From assembly GCA_003342815.1 (NCBI GenBank), contig PTEX01000303.1, positions 328,415-392,414 of the forward strand: DNA of 64,000 nucleotides. Reading direction: 5' to 3'. Position 1 is the first letter of the stretch. Every line of letters begins with the position of its first letter. Shown piece after piece: positions 24,091 through 36,485 of the stretch. This DNA is from Eudromia elegans. Lineage: Eukaryota; Chordata; Aves; Tinamiformes; Tinamidae. A program made the translations under genes and the position numbers. The notes beneath the pieces were generated by a model, which did no database searches, was not told the DNA's origin, and saw only the letters and a list, made by a program, of their open reading frames with translations.

Positions 24091-24181
24091 AGAGAATCAC
24101 AGAATAGTTAAGGTTGGAAGCGACCTCTAGAGATATCTAGTTCAACCCCCCTGCTCCAGCAGGGATACCTAGAGCACATGG
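24091..24181 (-). mobile_element. CR1 LINE 3' tail fragment (-)
   Basis: Reads on the minus strand as the CR1 tail: plus-strand AATCACAGAATAG, then GGTTGGAAGCGACCTC and TAGTTCAACCCCC. Only about 90 bases. It lies 72 bases beyond the LTR end. Confidence 0.9.
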
Positions 24182-25592
24182 TACGTTTTGCTTGTGAAGA
24201 TTTCCAAATAATTCAAGTTTGTGCATAAAGAGTGAAAGGCTGTTTACCATCTATTTAGAAGGAATGCATAAAATTATTGGAACAAGGAGGAATGAGAAAT
24301 CATTCTGATAATCTACTGAACCTACTGTAAATACACTAATCAACTTTTCTTTATATCTGTACTTTTTACAAATGTTTATATCTGTGCAGACTAATTTTGA
24401 TGTTATGAATAAAGAACTGTATGTGTCTATTATTTTAGCCTAGCTTGAATGTTTTATGGTTCAGCTCACAGTAGCTCACATAGCTCACAGTAACATAGCA
24501 TCCTACTCTTCAAAATAGCATGCTTAATTGTTAGATTAAAAAAAGTAGAAATTAAAATGGAAGATTTTTCATAACTTCTGTTAACTCAGATATAAAGACT
24601 GTCTTTTATGGCTATAGTTGGTCTCCTAGGTTTGCAAAATCATGCAAGGATACTCAAAATATTGCAAATAGCATTGATGAAGAGGCTAGTGTACCTTTGA
24701 ATTCATGCCTGTCCAAGTTTTTTAAACAATCTGGTTTGTACTAAACTCTGTATATACAGAAATGTTTATATTCTTAGCGGCAACTATGTATGTGGTCTCT
24801 CCTTTCCCTGTGGAGGATATTCCACTTAAGTATTAAATAACTGATTTGTCAAAGCACGTTCATTTATCATTCAAGAACATTGCTGGAAAAAATGTCTACC
24901 CAGAACAATATCAATTGCATTCTAATAAGTATTTGTAGGCAGGTTAGGTATATATGGGTATTTAAGGCAATCTAAGACTTTATCTTTCATAAAATTCTAC
25001 CTTTTGATAAATTCAGGATAGACCACTTCTATCAAATATAATTTCCCCTTAGAATATTTTTTTACAAAAATGCTCATGGCTAAGGATAGATTTTAGACTT
25101 TATTGATTTATTTTACATTCTGAGTTTACTGTGACATTGATATTCTCTCATGTCTAGACACTGTTCTCCAGAGCTAGGCATAATCCTGAGAATCTATTCC
25201 TCCTTTTTTTATTTTCCATGTTTCTGTTTAAAATTTGATGGTTTCATAAATATTTCAGTGCACTGTAGCCCTAAATCATAAGAAATTATCTTATTTCAGC
25301 TGTTGCTTATAGTACTACATCACCCTACCTCTCATGGGGAAGTAATACTGAACAAGATTGAATTAAGTAAATGTATTCAGAAATTAATTCATATCCACTT
25401 AAGTTTGTGGTTGCTTATAAGTGACTATACACTTAACTAATGAAATACATTCTATCCTACAAATCATATGACAGACCTTCTATTTTCACAGAATATTGTC
25501 CAATACTTTTTGAAGCATCAAATGAATGATGCCTTTGAGAATTTTTTTTTTTTTAACCTGCTTGGGAAGTCTGCAGCTCTTGGAGAGAACAG
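24182..25592. other. Anonymous AT-rich non-coding DNA
   Basis: No gene seen. A short tandem repeat of AGCTCACAGT-type units occurs at 24462-24497. Confidence 0.6.
24462..24497. repeat. Short tandem repeat, unit about 10 bp
   Basis: AGCTCACAGT, AGCTCACAT and AGCTCACAGT follow one another. Confidence 0.85.
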
Positions 25593-25750
25593 CTTCACAG
25601 AATCATAGCATCACAGAGTTATTGAGATTAGAAGGGATCTCTAGAGATCTTCTAGTTCAACACCTCTGCTCAATCAGGGACACACAGAGCATGGGTCACA
25701 GGGTCGCATCTGGATGGATTTTGAATATCTCCAAAGAAGGTGACTACTCT
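25593..25750 (-). mobile_element. CR1 LINE 3' end fragment (-)
   Basis: Minus-strand CR1: plus-strand TCACAGAATCATAGCATCAC, then GGGATCTCTAGAGATC, TAGTTCAACACC and, further in, GGATTTTGAATATCTCC, which is the complement of the ORF2 C-terminal coding region. More diverged than the tail at 15757. Confidence 0.88.
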
Positions 25751-28700
25751 TCCATCCTTTCATTTCACCTTTCCTTCTCTCTAGGCACTTTATCTATATC
25801 TATACATCACAAAATAAGTTCTAACAATACAAGGAGCTTTCAAAAGAGTTTTAGATAACAGAAGAGGAAGTTTTTGCAGTGGGATGTAATACTAATTCAT
25901 TACTTACTACACAATTATCATAATCACTATATTACCGTTCATTAATTTTACAAGATTATGGCATATAATGGTCTCTGGCTTTTTTATTTTCTTTTTTTAA
26001 TGCATAACTTTTTTATTTATATTAAAGAAAACATATTACAGAATTTTCCATTGTGGGGAAACGAAATGTGGGAATACAGCCCTTAGTTTTCCCATAGTCT
26101 TATTCAGAAGTGTCAGACAGGTCCAAAATTATCTCTGCTATTGTAAACGCTGGCACATATTTTAATTAAAAAGCTGAAACTGCTTTACACAAAGAAACAT
26201 CAAACCAGAGACCACTAAAAAATTTCTCAAAGGAAAATCTTGAAGGAACTCTTCTTGAAACGTTTCTGCTAAATTCCAGCATTTTTACAGAAGTGAGGCT
26301 TAAATTCTTAATTTAATGTAAAATCAAAGATGGCCAGATATATGAGAATGTATCAATGAACTAACAAATATATCTATCTGTACGTGAGTTAATATCAGAT
26401 CCTGGAAAAAAACAAAAACAACAAAAAAGTGACCTTTAATATCTGTAAGAAGAAAAAGGATGAAATTATATTATTTTTCATTTAATGCTACAGACATATA
26501 TATAGGAAGCATTTTTTTCATAGTCAGTCATCTGTAGGACTAATATGTCTAGGGTGTCTAATTCTCAGAATAGGCACTTATTTCTACATTTAAAGGAGGA
26601 ATATCTTTCACCTGTGCTCAGTGCTAAAACATATTTAGTCATTGTTGTGTGAATAATTGGTATTGATCAAAACCACACGGGAGACCATGTTAATAATATA
26701 ATAAAGTGGATGATGATGTATGTGGATCTATGATGTCGTTCTCAGTTCATTACTGTAGGTGAAGTCTTGAAAAATGCTGTATAAGTTTGTTTTATAAAAT
26801 ATTTTTACAGAAATTTTATAAAGTAAACTTATACCAAATAAGGCTATGAAAAAAGTTGATCAATGGTAATGGTAATATATGTCAAGTGTGATTCAGACTT
26901 CCCAGGAACAAACTGCTAGTTTGTATGCCTATAAACCAAACTTGGTACTTCTATTGATTAACAAATCAAAGACACAATCCATAAAGTAACAAAGAGAATA
27001 AGCTTCTGGGGAAAAAGCCAACATCTGTACGATTTTTTGTATCACAAAGCTTTCAGGGATATTAAAACAAGAATCCTTTCAACCATGAACAATAAACACT
27101 GATGACAAATGATTTCCCAGAAATAAGTGTCATTATAGTTTACTTCCAAGAAAAAAAAAAAAAAAAACAAACTATCATAAACAAAACTAATTATTAATTT
27201 ACTCCTTGCACTATTTTTATTTCAAATTACTTCTATGACTTTAGCAAATTAAATTTTTAGAATCCAAAGAGTTAAAATTTAGCTTAGTAGCTTTTTGCAT
27301 TTCAGTCTTTCTTTTCAGTTAAAAAGGATATGTTTATATATATCCCAATACAATGCCAATACAATGATGAAGAATTGCTATGTTAACTAAAATACAGCTC
27401 AGAAAATAATTGTTTTTGAGGTACCAGTTTGAAATAAGAGTATTAACCCTTTGCACAGATGAAAACTTAGTTTTAATAATAAAATTGTAAACCTACAAAC
27501 GCATACTCGACACTATTTATTTCTGTTAGACACATATGCAATGCCAAACTTCAGTATTATACTCATTATAACTGAAATAGAACAAATGTGTCAAGTGCCA
27601 ATACCAAATTTTGCAGTAAAGGAACTTAAAAAAGAACTTGTAACACTCATTACTTTCTTAGTACAGGTAAGTGATGGTTAACCCATGCTGTATTAAGCAG
27701 AAATACAGATATTTCTTCTGCCTAAGCTCTGGGCATAAAAACAATACTGATATTGCCTGCATCTGCTTCTAATTAATTTGACAGGTGAAGTACTTTTAAA
27801 TGGATAACCTCTTTTAAATTCATATCTTATGTTGAAATTGTGCCCTTTTGTAGTAGAAATGTGAAAACAATTTCCCTAATCCAAGAAACTACCTATTCAA
27901 GCACTAAAGCTGGAAGTGGAGGAAGCCATTTTTTAATTCCTTTTTCCAGGAAGGAAAGGAAAAGAAGCAAAAGAAGGAAAGAAAGAAAAAAGCATAGATA
28001 AGTGGTTTCAAATAAGAATGGCTACTTCTTAATAATGTTGTTGTACACATTACGGCCACCCTAGTTCTCTTTATTTTATAATAAATACCTGTATCACCTG
28101 GAAAATAATGCTCAAAATGATGTTGCATGAAAGACTGTAGTTGCCTAAAGAAGAAAACAAAAAGCTAGACCAAAAAGAAGCATAAGCAGAGAGGAGGGCT
28201 TGCATGAAAATCGAGGAAGGGAGATGTACCAGAGAGAAGAGCACATTTCAAATAAACAGAAGTTAAATTTCTCTCAGAGAAAATAGCCATCATGTTAGCA
28301 TGGCACAGCCTTGTGCCACAGCACAGGGTCTGTGTTGTGAATGTAGTATCTGAACAAGATGACCTAAATTGGACTTACTGCTCCAGTAATGCAACAGAGC
28401 AGCATCTGTATTGGAAATGCCTAACTTAAAGCTGTATAGGAATACAGAATAGTTGGCAAATACTGTCTGAACTTGAAATGTACCCTGAAGTATGTATATG
28501 TCAAATGCAAATGTATATAATGTATATATACAGCATTTCTTTCAGATTAATTACATCCACCCAGCCATAACAATTGTCTTATTAACTGCAAGTGTCTTGC
28601 AATTGCAAGTTGTTTTTTTATACATACATAGATAATATATACATACAGTATATATACACTATAAAGTATCCCAAATACTCAACAAAATGCACCTCAATTT

Positions 28701-30229
28701 TTTAGCCTCTGAATCTCTCATTAAAGTATTTCACTTTATAATTATTTTTGATGAGACGGGAGTCTTGTTGTTTTTGTAATTCAGGACATTGCTTCATCAT
28801 ACTTACTGTGCTTGAATTGATAAAGCAAACATTATTTGTATTACAGTTTACTGTCTCCTCAAGCTATATGAGAATGTATGACTTAATAGCGAAGCTTAGG
28901 TTAAGCCCATTAGTACAGTAAATACATTACTGATTTGATTCTTTGTGTAAACATCAAGCACCAGTTTTGACTTCTGAGTCTCTGGGCTGATTGATACTGT
29001 TCACAGGAACATTTCTGGTTCATACAGTGCATTTATAATCATATCTGCTATCGCTATAAATTGCCATAGCTCAATGATTATTTTGAAATTAATGAACTAG
29101 AGATTTGTCCCAGATTGAACCCTTTTCCTTCTCATAAAAATTTGTTATTATGTTAATAGAAGTATCTTTTTTTTTAGTATTTTGCATATGGAAAAAAGTT
29201 TGTCATTCATTCACCCTACAAAATTGCTACAATAACAAATAAATATGTACATGACAGAAAAGAGAAGAACAAAGAATCTGCTCTACTAAAAATGAAATAC
29301 TGCAATGTCTACTCTTCTGTTGTACAATTTTAAAAGATTTGTTTCTCTGGCAATAGGTCTTCCTCCTTTCTTTTCAAAATTAACAGCTCTGTAATGCTAG
29401 GTCAAATGTGTAACTATTGAGACTCTAGGTGGTTTCTTTCTTAGGCTGAGACAAAAGAAAATCTGAAATTCAAGGCTTTACATATAGTACTATAAAACAT
29501 ATGTAGACTAAGATGTTTTAATAATGGACACAAAATACTGAAATGAAAATACCGATGCTAAAACTGAATCTGAATGCTAAAACTAAACTCTGAATCTGTG
29601 ATTCAGAGTGATTCTGAATGGAATCTCTTCTCTCATGTCTTTGTAAATAGCTTGTATTTGGAAGAGACACAAGCACCATATCACTTGTTTCCTTACTTCC
29701 AACTTGCTTTTGCTGTCTGTCTCAGAGGAAGATGCTGGAATAACTACTATTCTTGAGACTAGAGACCAGAAACAAACAAACAAACAAAAATTATAGCAGC
29801 AGCAGAATAACTTGTTATTTTGATTTCTACGGATTTTTCTCTTTTGCAGTTTGCACTTTGGCACTCATTTAGAGATTGTGAGAATGAATTCTAGTTCCTC
29901 AGTCTCACAAAGACAATTAACATAGGTCACCTGACATGTTATTCATGGAAGCATCTTTCCATTCACAATACAAGAGACTAGGATATCTCAGACTTGCATG
30001 GTTCACTTTCAGCCATCCAAAGAGAAATGAATGCCTTGCTCAGACAGTTTGTGCTCAGTTTGTGCTCAGACACACACAAACCATTGTAGGCTCTGTTCAG
30101 CACCTACATGTAAGCGATGAAAGAATTTATGTTTATAAAGAAGTAGTATTTATCAGTCCATTTTTTCTCTCTCTTCAGTCAAGTAATGTAACAATTGCAT
30201 GGCCTTGTTCCAGCCGGCTCTGAAACAGA
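25751..30229. other. Anonymous AT-rich non-coding DNA
   Basis: No gene or recognisable transposon. It contains A17 (27151-27167), a 14-base palindrome CTTGCAATTGCAAG (28596-28609) and a perfect hairpin (29587-29609). Confidence 0.55.
29587..29609. repeat. Perfect 10-bp-stem hairpin
   Basis: ACTCTGAATC, loop TGT, GATTCAGAGT. It sits among near copies of GCTAAAACTGAATCTGAAT and GATTCTGAAT, so it probably arose by local duplication and inversion. Confidence 0.9.
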
Positions 30230-30660
30230 TGAAAATAGCCCACCCATGCCAAAACGGCCATAGCTGAAAAGGGCAGCTGGCACAGAAAGAGACATGGAAG
30301 GTCACAACTGAGCACATCTGGATAGATGCATATAGAGAAATGCAATGGATAGGCAAGCAGAAGGTGACATTGCTGGAGACATATCCAGATGCACGCTCCA
30401 TGCTAGAGAAGGTACTGCTGAGAGGATCATGGCCCATGCAGAGACAGGGACACCATTGAGGTATGTGGCCCATGAGCACCCCCAGCGCAGAGGAAATACA
30501 TAAGGTGCTATAAGTAGCAGAGGAGAATAGGAGGAAGCCAGGAGTGACACGATGAAATGTCTAGGCCATGATCTGGACTTTCTATGCTTCCAAGTCTGTG
30601 CCATGGACTCACCAAGGAAAGTGTGAGGAACAGTCAGAGCAGGAAAACATGGGAAGTGGA
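30230..30660. other. GC-elevated anonymous segment
   Basis: Clearly richer in G and C than the neighbours. Overlapping minus-strand open frames of about 100 codons (30153-30479, 30302-30604) have no domain I recognise. AAGGTGCTATAAGTAGC at 30504-30520 looks TATA-like. Could be a decayed LTR or part of a non-coding transcript; not assigned. Confidence 0.3.
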
Positions 30661-31321
30661 GACAAGGAGGAAGAAATATGTTAAGACTTAAGTCAAGCTT
30701 GGGGAAGGAGAAGAAAGATGTTTCCTTAAGTATTTATTTAATTCTTTATGTCTGTTTCTCAATACTCGAAACAGTAATCAACATTTATGTTAATTGACAA
30801 TATAGTGAGATTTCCCAAGTCAAGATGGTTTTGTCCGAATCAAGTATTTAAGCAGGGGTGTTTGTGCAATTTGTAGTGAATAGGAAATATAAACTAATTA
30901 GCAAACTTCTTTTGATAGTCTCTCTTTGCAGTCAATAGAGTGATCATTCTTGTTCTGTAATTAATATTTTATCCCAGTACATTACTTCTAAACTTTAGCT
31001 AATGTGCTAACTTAAAACTACAGAGAGACCAATTTTCTTTTCAGTGTTATAGGAGACAGTTGGTAACTGTGAAGTGTCAGACACATACCAACAAAGATGA
31101 GCAAAAGTGCTGTCTCTGGGTAAAGGTATTGTCAGGAAACAAAATTTCCAGTTACAGGAAGCAGTATCAAAAATAAGAGGTACTTAAAAGAGACAAACAT
31201 TACAATAGATAATGGATTTCTGACAGAATAACTGCAAGCCAAATTATATTTAAAAGCCTACAAGAGTTTGACATAATGTAAACATATTGTTGAAAACACT
31301 TTCCAAATATAAGGTAGTTGA
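30661..31321. other. Anonymous AT-rich non-coding DNA
   Basis: Nothing recognised. Confidence 0.55.
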
Positions 31322-31493
31322 TCATAGGAACAGATTATATAAGGAAGTTAAGGAATCCCTATCAGTGGAAATTTTAAAAGCTGGTCAGCTCCTAAGTAAT
31401 GGTTTAAGCACGATGTACTTTTCTTTGGGAAAGTCAATGGTTTGATGACCTAAGAGCACTTCAAGTTTTATTTTATGTGACTCTGATTTTGTG
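31322..31493 (+). mobile_element. Probable very old CR1 tail fragment (+)
   Basis: Blocks in the order of a CR1 3' end, but heavily changed: GGAACAGATTATATAAGGAAG, a GAATCC...GGAAATTTTAAAA stretch matching the ORF2 C-terminus, and GATGACCTAAGAGCACTTC in the place of the conserved tail, then a remnant near TGTGACTCTGATTTT. Similarity could be overstated. Confidence 0.45.
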
Positions 31494-31654
31494 GCAGATA
31501 AAACTCCACATGTTATATAACTGTTCATTTAAACAAACAATGAAAAACAATGAAATTTTACTCTGATTCAGGAATGAAAAATATTTGCAAAATCAGAACT
31601 TTTATTGAAATGTGGTATTAAAAAGAGATTAAAATCTATTATGGCTTCAATAAA

Positions 31655-31722
31655 GATGGAGAGGATCATATCCAGGAGGGTTTTGAAGATCTCCAAAGAA
31701 GGATACTCCACAACCTCCCCTT
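31655..31722 (-). mobile_element. CR1 LINE fragment (-)
   Basis: Minus-strand match to the CR1 ORF2 C-terminus: plus-strand GAGGGTTTTGAAGATCTCC and AAGGATACTCCACAACCTCC. About 65 bases are convincing; the continuation is lost. Confidence 0.75.
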
Positions 31723-34700
31723 ACATGTAGCTTTTTTTTACCAAGTGAAGGAAACCTAGAAACAAATACTGAACGCTGTGATACAGCCCAGTCAGAACTC
31801 TGGTCCAGAAAATTGAGGTTATAGGATCCCGTAATGTGTTGACTGTACATCAATAAGCATAGTCATATTGCCTTCTCTTCTTAAATGTTCTGCTGTATGG
31901 AGCCTGACCTCCATTTAAACCAGAACCTTTAATTTTCCTATTGAAGTCCCTGTTTTCATGCAAATTTTTTCAACTTCTTTTCGTCTGTCAACCTCAAATA
32001 TTTTTTGTGACAAAAATCTCATTTTGAATTTTTACTTTTTTGTATACTCTAAAAATAATCCAGACTACACAGCAAAAACTATTATTTCAGTTTATCCAAA
32101 ATAAAAATCTATTGTCTTCTTGAAGCCAACTGACAACAGCCTAGACTTTCTAAGCATTTTGTCTAACCTTAGCCATGTTTCAAACCACCACACTATTTAT
32201 GTCATCACCTACATATGATATACATTGCCCAGAATAGGAACTCAAGCACATATGGTATTAAATGTGTCCAAGAACTGCTTATGCCAGCTCTCACAGACAC
32301 TGTTTTTCCTGAGCTGGTAGTTAGCTTACAATAAAGACCTTTCTCAATAGATGTTTGCAAAGAGTCAACTTGTTTTCAAGAATGAGATTGTAGCAGAACT
32401 AAGGAAGATTGATCTGCGTCTATCAGTCTCAGTGCCAGAGAAATGGGCACAGTAGTCCATTTAGATGTAGACTATCAGCTCTGCTGTAAGGGCAATGGGA
32501 ATATTGTGTTTCAAGAAACTAAAGAAATGCTATGACTCAGCTTAATTTCTGAAATGTATTTTTCAAACAATACTTAAGGCCAAAAGTTTTCAGAATTTCA
32601 CTTATATTAAAATATGACTCCTAAAATACAGAACAACTCAGATAAAAATTGAAACACTTTCCCTGTATTAAAGGCTTCAGTGCTAAAAGGTAAAGGACTG
32701 ACAATGCTTATCTATGCACTAATATGAGATGGTCCAAAGTTAAAAAAAAATACTGCTCTAAAATCAAATATCTCATTTCTTACTGCCTATTCTATAGTGC
32801 AATATAAGAGAGTTCTTTCCTTATAAAAGACAACAAAGGACAACTTTCAATGCCCTTAAGATATTACCATGAAAATATTTAAAGCAAATATTATCAAATT
32901 GACAAGTGTAATTGGAGTACAGAACGAAGGACACTGTCAAGTCCACTTGGATTTAGGCATTTTCCCAAGCAAATACCTTTTATGTTTGTTATAGGTGTGG
33001 GGTTTGTTTTGTTTGTTTTGTTTTTAAGATTTTTTTTAAAGTCTTAAAAATGACAATGCTTTGAAGAAGTGGTTTAAAAACAAATAGAGATTTTACTTAC
33101 TAATGTATTTTTAATACAAAGAAAAGTTAGTATTTGTGCAGAAGCTGCAGGACGGAGGACAATAATTTCTTTTACTACACTAAGATATTATTGAAAAACT
33201 CATTGATGTTCTGTCTTTGAGTTTATATAGTACATAATTTAATGCAAAGTAGCCAAAAATAGCAAAATTACTACACATTTTTTTTTTCCAAATAAATAAG
33301 CATATCGATTTCTGAAATAGCATGATTGTTTCACGCTTCAGCTCTGTAGTCGGAGTACCTCTCACATCCCTAGTTACAGGGAAGCCCTTCCTGAACCCAG
33401 CCCCTATTACTGTTTCCAGGAAAAGGTTGCTACCTGTCTCCAGCTCCTTGGGAAAGTATATCCCTGTAACAGGAATATAATCTCAGTCAAGAAGTCAGTC
33501 TGCAGTAGATTAAAACAACATCTGTATTCATTTATTTTGAGTATTTCCCTTTTGTTTTGATAAATTAATTGCAATTATTAAAAAAACAAACATGAAAGAA
33601 TGCAAGGAATACGGTTTAGAAAAAGAAAAAAAGAAAAAAAAAGGAAAAATAAAGAAAATAGAACTCTCAGAACCTCCAACTGCCAGTTTTTAATTAACAG
33701 TGCAAATGTTAATTACTAATTCTTCCAGGCCTTTGACTAGTTTTTTGATAATAATTTGCATTCACTTGATGGTACTAAGGAAACACTCCACTCCATGAAG
33801 AGATTTAAGTAGTGCACTTAGTACCAGTATGTCCTTGTACAAGCACTTACATAAGATTTCAAAATGATGTTACTCCTAAGGCAGTCCTAAACCTCCGTAG
33901 ATTTCAATGCATAACTCTCAGCAGATGCTTAATGAGATAAGTGCCATCCTCTGCATATGAGAATCCTGCAGTTCTGCAGCATGAACTAAGAGTGTACTTA
34001 ATGTTCCCCACTTAGTTAAGAAAGCTTCAGGATCTTTCACTGCTGTATGAATGTTTCACACTATTTCAGCACAAATGATACTTTTGTTAACAGTAATGGT
34101 TCTACTTTCTTCAGTAGTCTCCTTTTAAGTATGGCCAGCTTATTCCAATAATTCTCTAAAGCACCATTTCTCACAATAAAATATATACTTAATTTGAAGT
34201 GGACCTTCTTGGGAATCACTGATGTCATTTTCTAAAGGTTAGAAAGCAATATCAAGAGGTGTGGAAATAATATGGGAAGTCTATCTATTTAACTTTGAAG
34301 GGTATGCTTAATTATTCATTGGCTGAATAACCTTCTTGTTAATGCACAGTTCCAAAGGACAATTACTGTATATTTATAATGGACCCTCTTCCACTAGTAG
34401 TTTACTTGCATTCATCTCACTGCTTACAACCACAAAAAAAATCAGAAAAAGTTTTCTGTTATTGATATCAATAATGTACTCAGGTGTTTTGATTTTGAGG
34501 TATATTACATATTTTCTGTAGTTTTATTCATCAAAGAAGATATGGACAAGGAGATAACTTTCATGTTATTCATTCCTTTGGTATGTTTTACCTGGAAGGA
34601 CTTAGGATTAAGGAAACCAGCTAACCTTATTTTAGTTTAAGAATAATATATTGGTAGAATCCCAGTTTAGGCATCTTTCAGTTACGCTCATTTAAAACCA

Positions 34701-34767
34701 AACTTATAGTTGGAAAGGAAGATATTCCACCTATCTACCAGTAAAGCTTTACTGCTAAATGTATAGA

Positions 34768-34790
34768 AATCACAGAATCACAGAATCACA
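34768..34790. repeat. TCACAGAA terminal-repeat relic
   Basis: ATCACAGAATCACAGAATC resembles the multiplied 8-bp ends of CR1 on the minus strand, but no CR1 body follows. It may be a tiny CR1 end or a chance microsatellite. Confidence 0.4.
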
Positions 34791-35106
34791 GTATATAGTG
34801 ATATACAGCATATATAGTACCTAGTATAGAGTTGCTCAAGAGAAGTACTGTAATTAAAATCACAATTAAGGTTAGTAAAGGTCATGCATTTTATAGAAAT
34901 ACACTTGAAGAGAATGATAACTTCATTCATGATTTGTAGTTTATACCTATCAAAGAGGAAAGACCTTGCTTGTGTATGGGCTGGGCAACTTTTGATTAGC
35001 TGGCAAAAAGTATATTAGTGGAATTACTTCAGTCTTAACATCAGTTTAAATGGCAGTAGAATTTATGTCCTGGTAGTAACTGCTGGTAATGAGGGTGTAT
35101 CATTGG

Positions 35107-35147
35107 AAAAAAAAAAAAAATTTTTTTCTTTTTTTTTGTTTTTTTTT
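35107..35147. repeat. A-run facing T-run, hairpin-prone
   Basis: A14 (35107-35120) is followed at once by T7 and two further T runs broken by single C and G. Confidence 0.85.
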
Positions 35148-35528
35148 AAGATTAGTGTCTGTTTCAAACATGGCACTTTTCCTAGCCTAGAAAAAAAAAT
35201 GATGTCTGAAAAATAAATATTACATTGAGCAATCCAACTGACGACACCTTTAAAAAAGAGAAAGGGCAATTAGAACCTTGTGACTAATAAATACAACTAT
35301 GCCTAATGCTGCAACCACAACTTTTGATGGCATATTAAAAATAGAAAGAAGTCAGTCAAGACAGCCTAATAACTACAGTATGTTCCCTCCTGTTCTTTTT
35401 CTTCTGTCTGTACACATTTTTTGCATATATGTTGTGAATATTTAAATACGAATACAGTAAAAGCATCCCAGTTGCCTGTACACACATTTATGTATTTATG
35501 CACTTTGAAAGTCGTGATGGTGGTGCGC

Positions 35529-36485
35529 AAGGAGATACCAAATACTATGTTAGCTAAATGCCCAACTCTGACAGTATCAGATTCACGAACATTCTGTTGA
35601 CTGTAGGTCTGATCGCCTTCCAAACAAGTAGTTGAGTTCATGAATAGCACAATTTATTCAAATACAACATTTACAAAGCAGGGTTTGAATGTTAGTACAG
35701 GAAATTCTCTACTACAGTATTGTGGGGTTTTTAGCTAGCTCTGATGCACAAATGTGCAGTCATTACTCACCCCAGAAGATAAGAGAGGACGCTCAGTCTC
35801 GATTTTCCTCAGGCAGGTTCCCTACCCGAGGGGAGAAAAGGGAGTTTACCTGTTAACTGATCCAGAAGTTACGATGGATTCTTTCCTCCTCCTTTCCTCC
35901 TTTCCTTCTTAGTTGACCTTTTATACCTTTCCTTTACATTCAAGTGGAGCTTGAGTAACTGTAGTCATACTTATTATTGTTATTTATTGGTGAAAAAATT
36001 TCTCGCTTTCATTTAAAGGCACAATCAATTGAAAATCTAGAGTGCATGCTCAGTGAGGAGTGGTTGTACCTTGGAGGCAGGTAACTCTTGGGATGGAGGT
36101 GTGTTTTGACATGATAATGAGCTTATAATGAGCAAAGTTCAAGCAAAATTCATCCAAAAGCAGGGATTTGATACCTTCGCTGGCTCGGCACCAGACATGT
36201 TATTGTATATCTCCCATTGGGTAGCTACTGTGCGGATTAGCAGCAGCCCAGCACAGGGAGTGCAAAAGAATTTGGTTGCGGTGCCCTCACCCCGCTCCAC
36301 CCTTCATCACTCCTATTTGCAGCTGCGAGGAGGGCAGATTGTGTGGCCTAGGGAACCATGGAGGAGCAGAGTCCATGCCTACCAATCATCCTGAAAGTGG
36401 CAACTGTGTCTCACCTCAAGCAAGCTTCTGCAATGCCAAAACTTCTGCTAGGCCCTAGTTTTTCAAGAAATTCTGCCACATGTAT
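35529..36485 (-). mobile_element. LTR of an endogenous retrovirus, family M, copy A (-)
   Basis: About 950 bases that match 50219-51262 over nearly the full length, for example CTAGAGTGCATGCTCAGTGA and ATAATGAGCTTATAATGAGC. On the minus strand it has the order of an LTR: a long U3, a TATA box TATAAAA (35921-35927), a splice-donor-like GGTGAG (35766-35771) about 155 bases downstream, and AATAAA (35653-35658). No internal retroviral genes adjoin either copy, so it is probably solo. The open frame at 36128-36394 lies antisense to U3 and has no domain. Family name unknown. Confidence 0.72.
35921..35927 (-). promoter_or_regulatory. TATA box of family M LTR copy A
   Basis: TATAAAA read on the minus strand, at the same place as the TATA element in copy B (50700-50706). 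A CCAAT (ACCCAATGGG on the minus strand) lies further upstream, near 36214-36223. Confidence 0.6.

Larger units (their letters stand above)
31723..35528. other. Anonymous AT-rich non-coding DNA
   Basis: No gene. Holds A-rich stretches near 33620-33660, a possible CR1 tail relic at 34768-34790 and an A14/T-run inverted repeat at 35107-35147. Confidence 0.55.

Noticed and set aside
23793..24107. Overlapping 60-90 codon frames on both strands in the LTR
   Set aside because: They lie in GC-rich U5-like sequence with few stops, are antisense as well as sense, and have no retroviral domain.
30153..30604. Two overlapping minus-strand frames of about 100 codons
   Set aside because: No domain recognised and they overlap each other in different frames.
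36128..36394. 88-codon frame, with a related frame at 50971-51327
   Set aside because: Both are antisense to the U3 of family M LTRs. They share sequence because the LTRs do; nothing suggests a protein.
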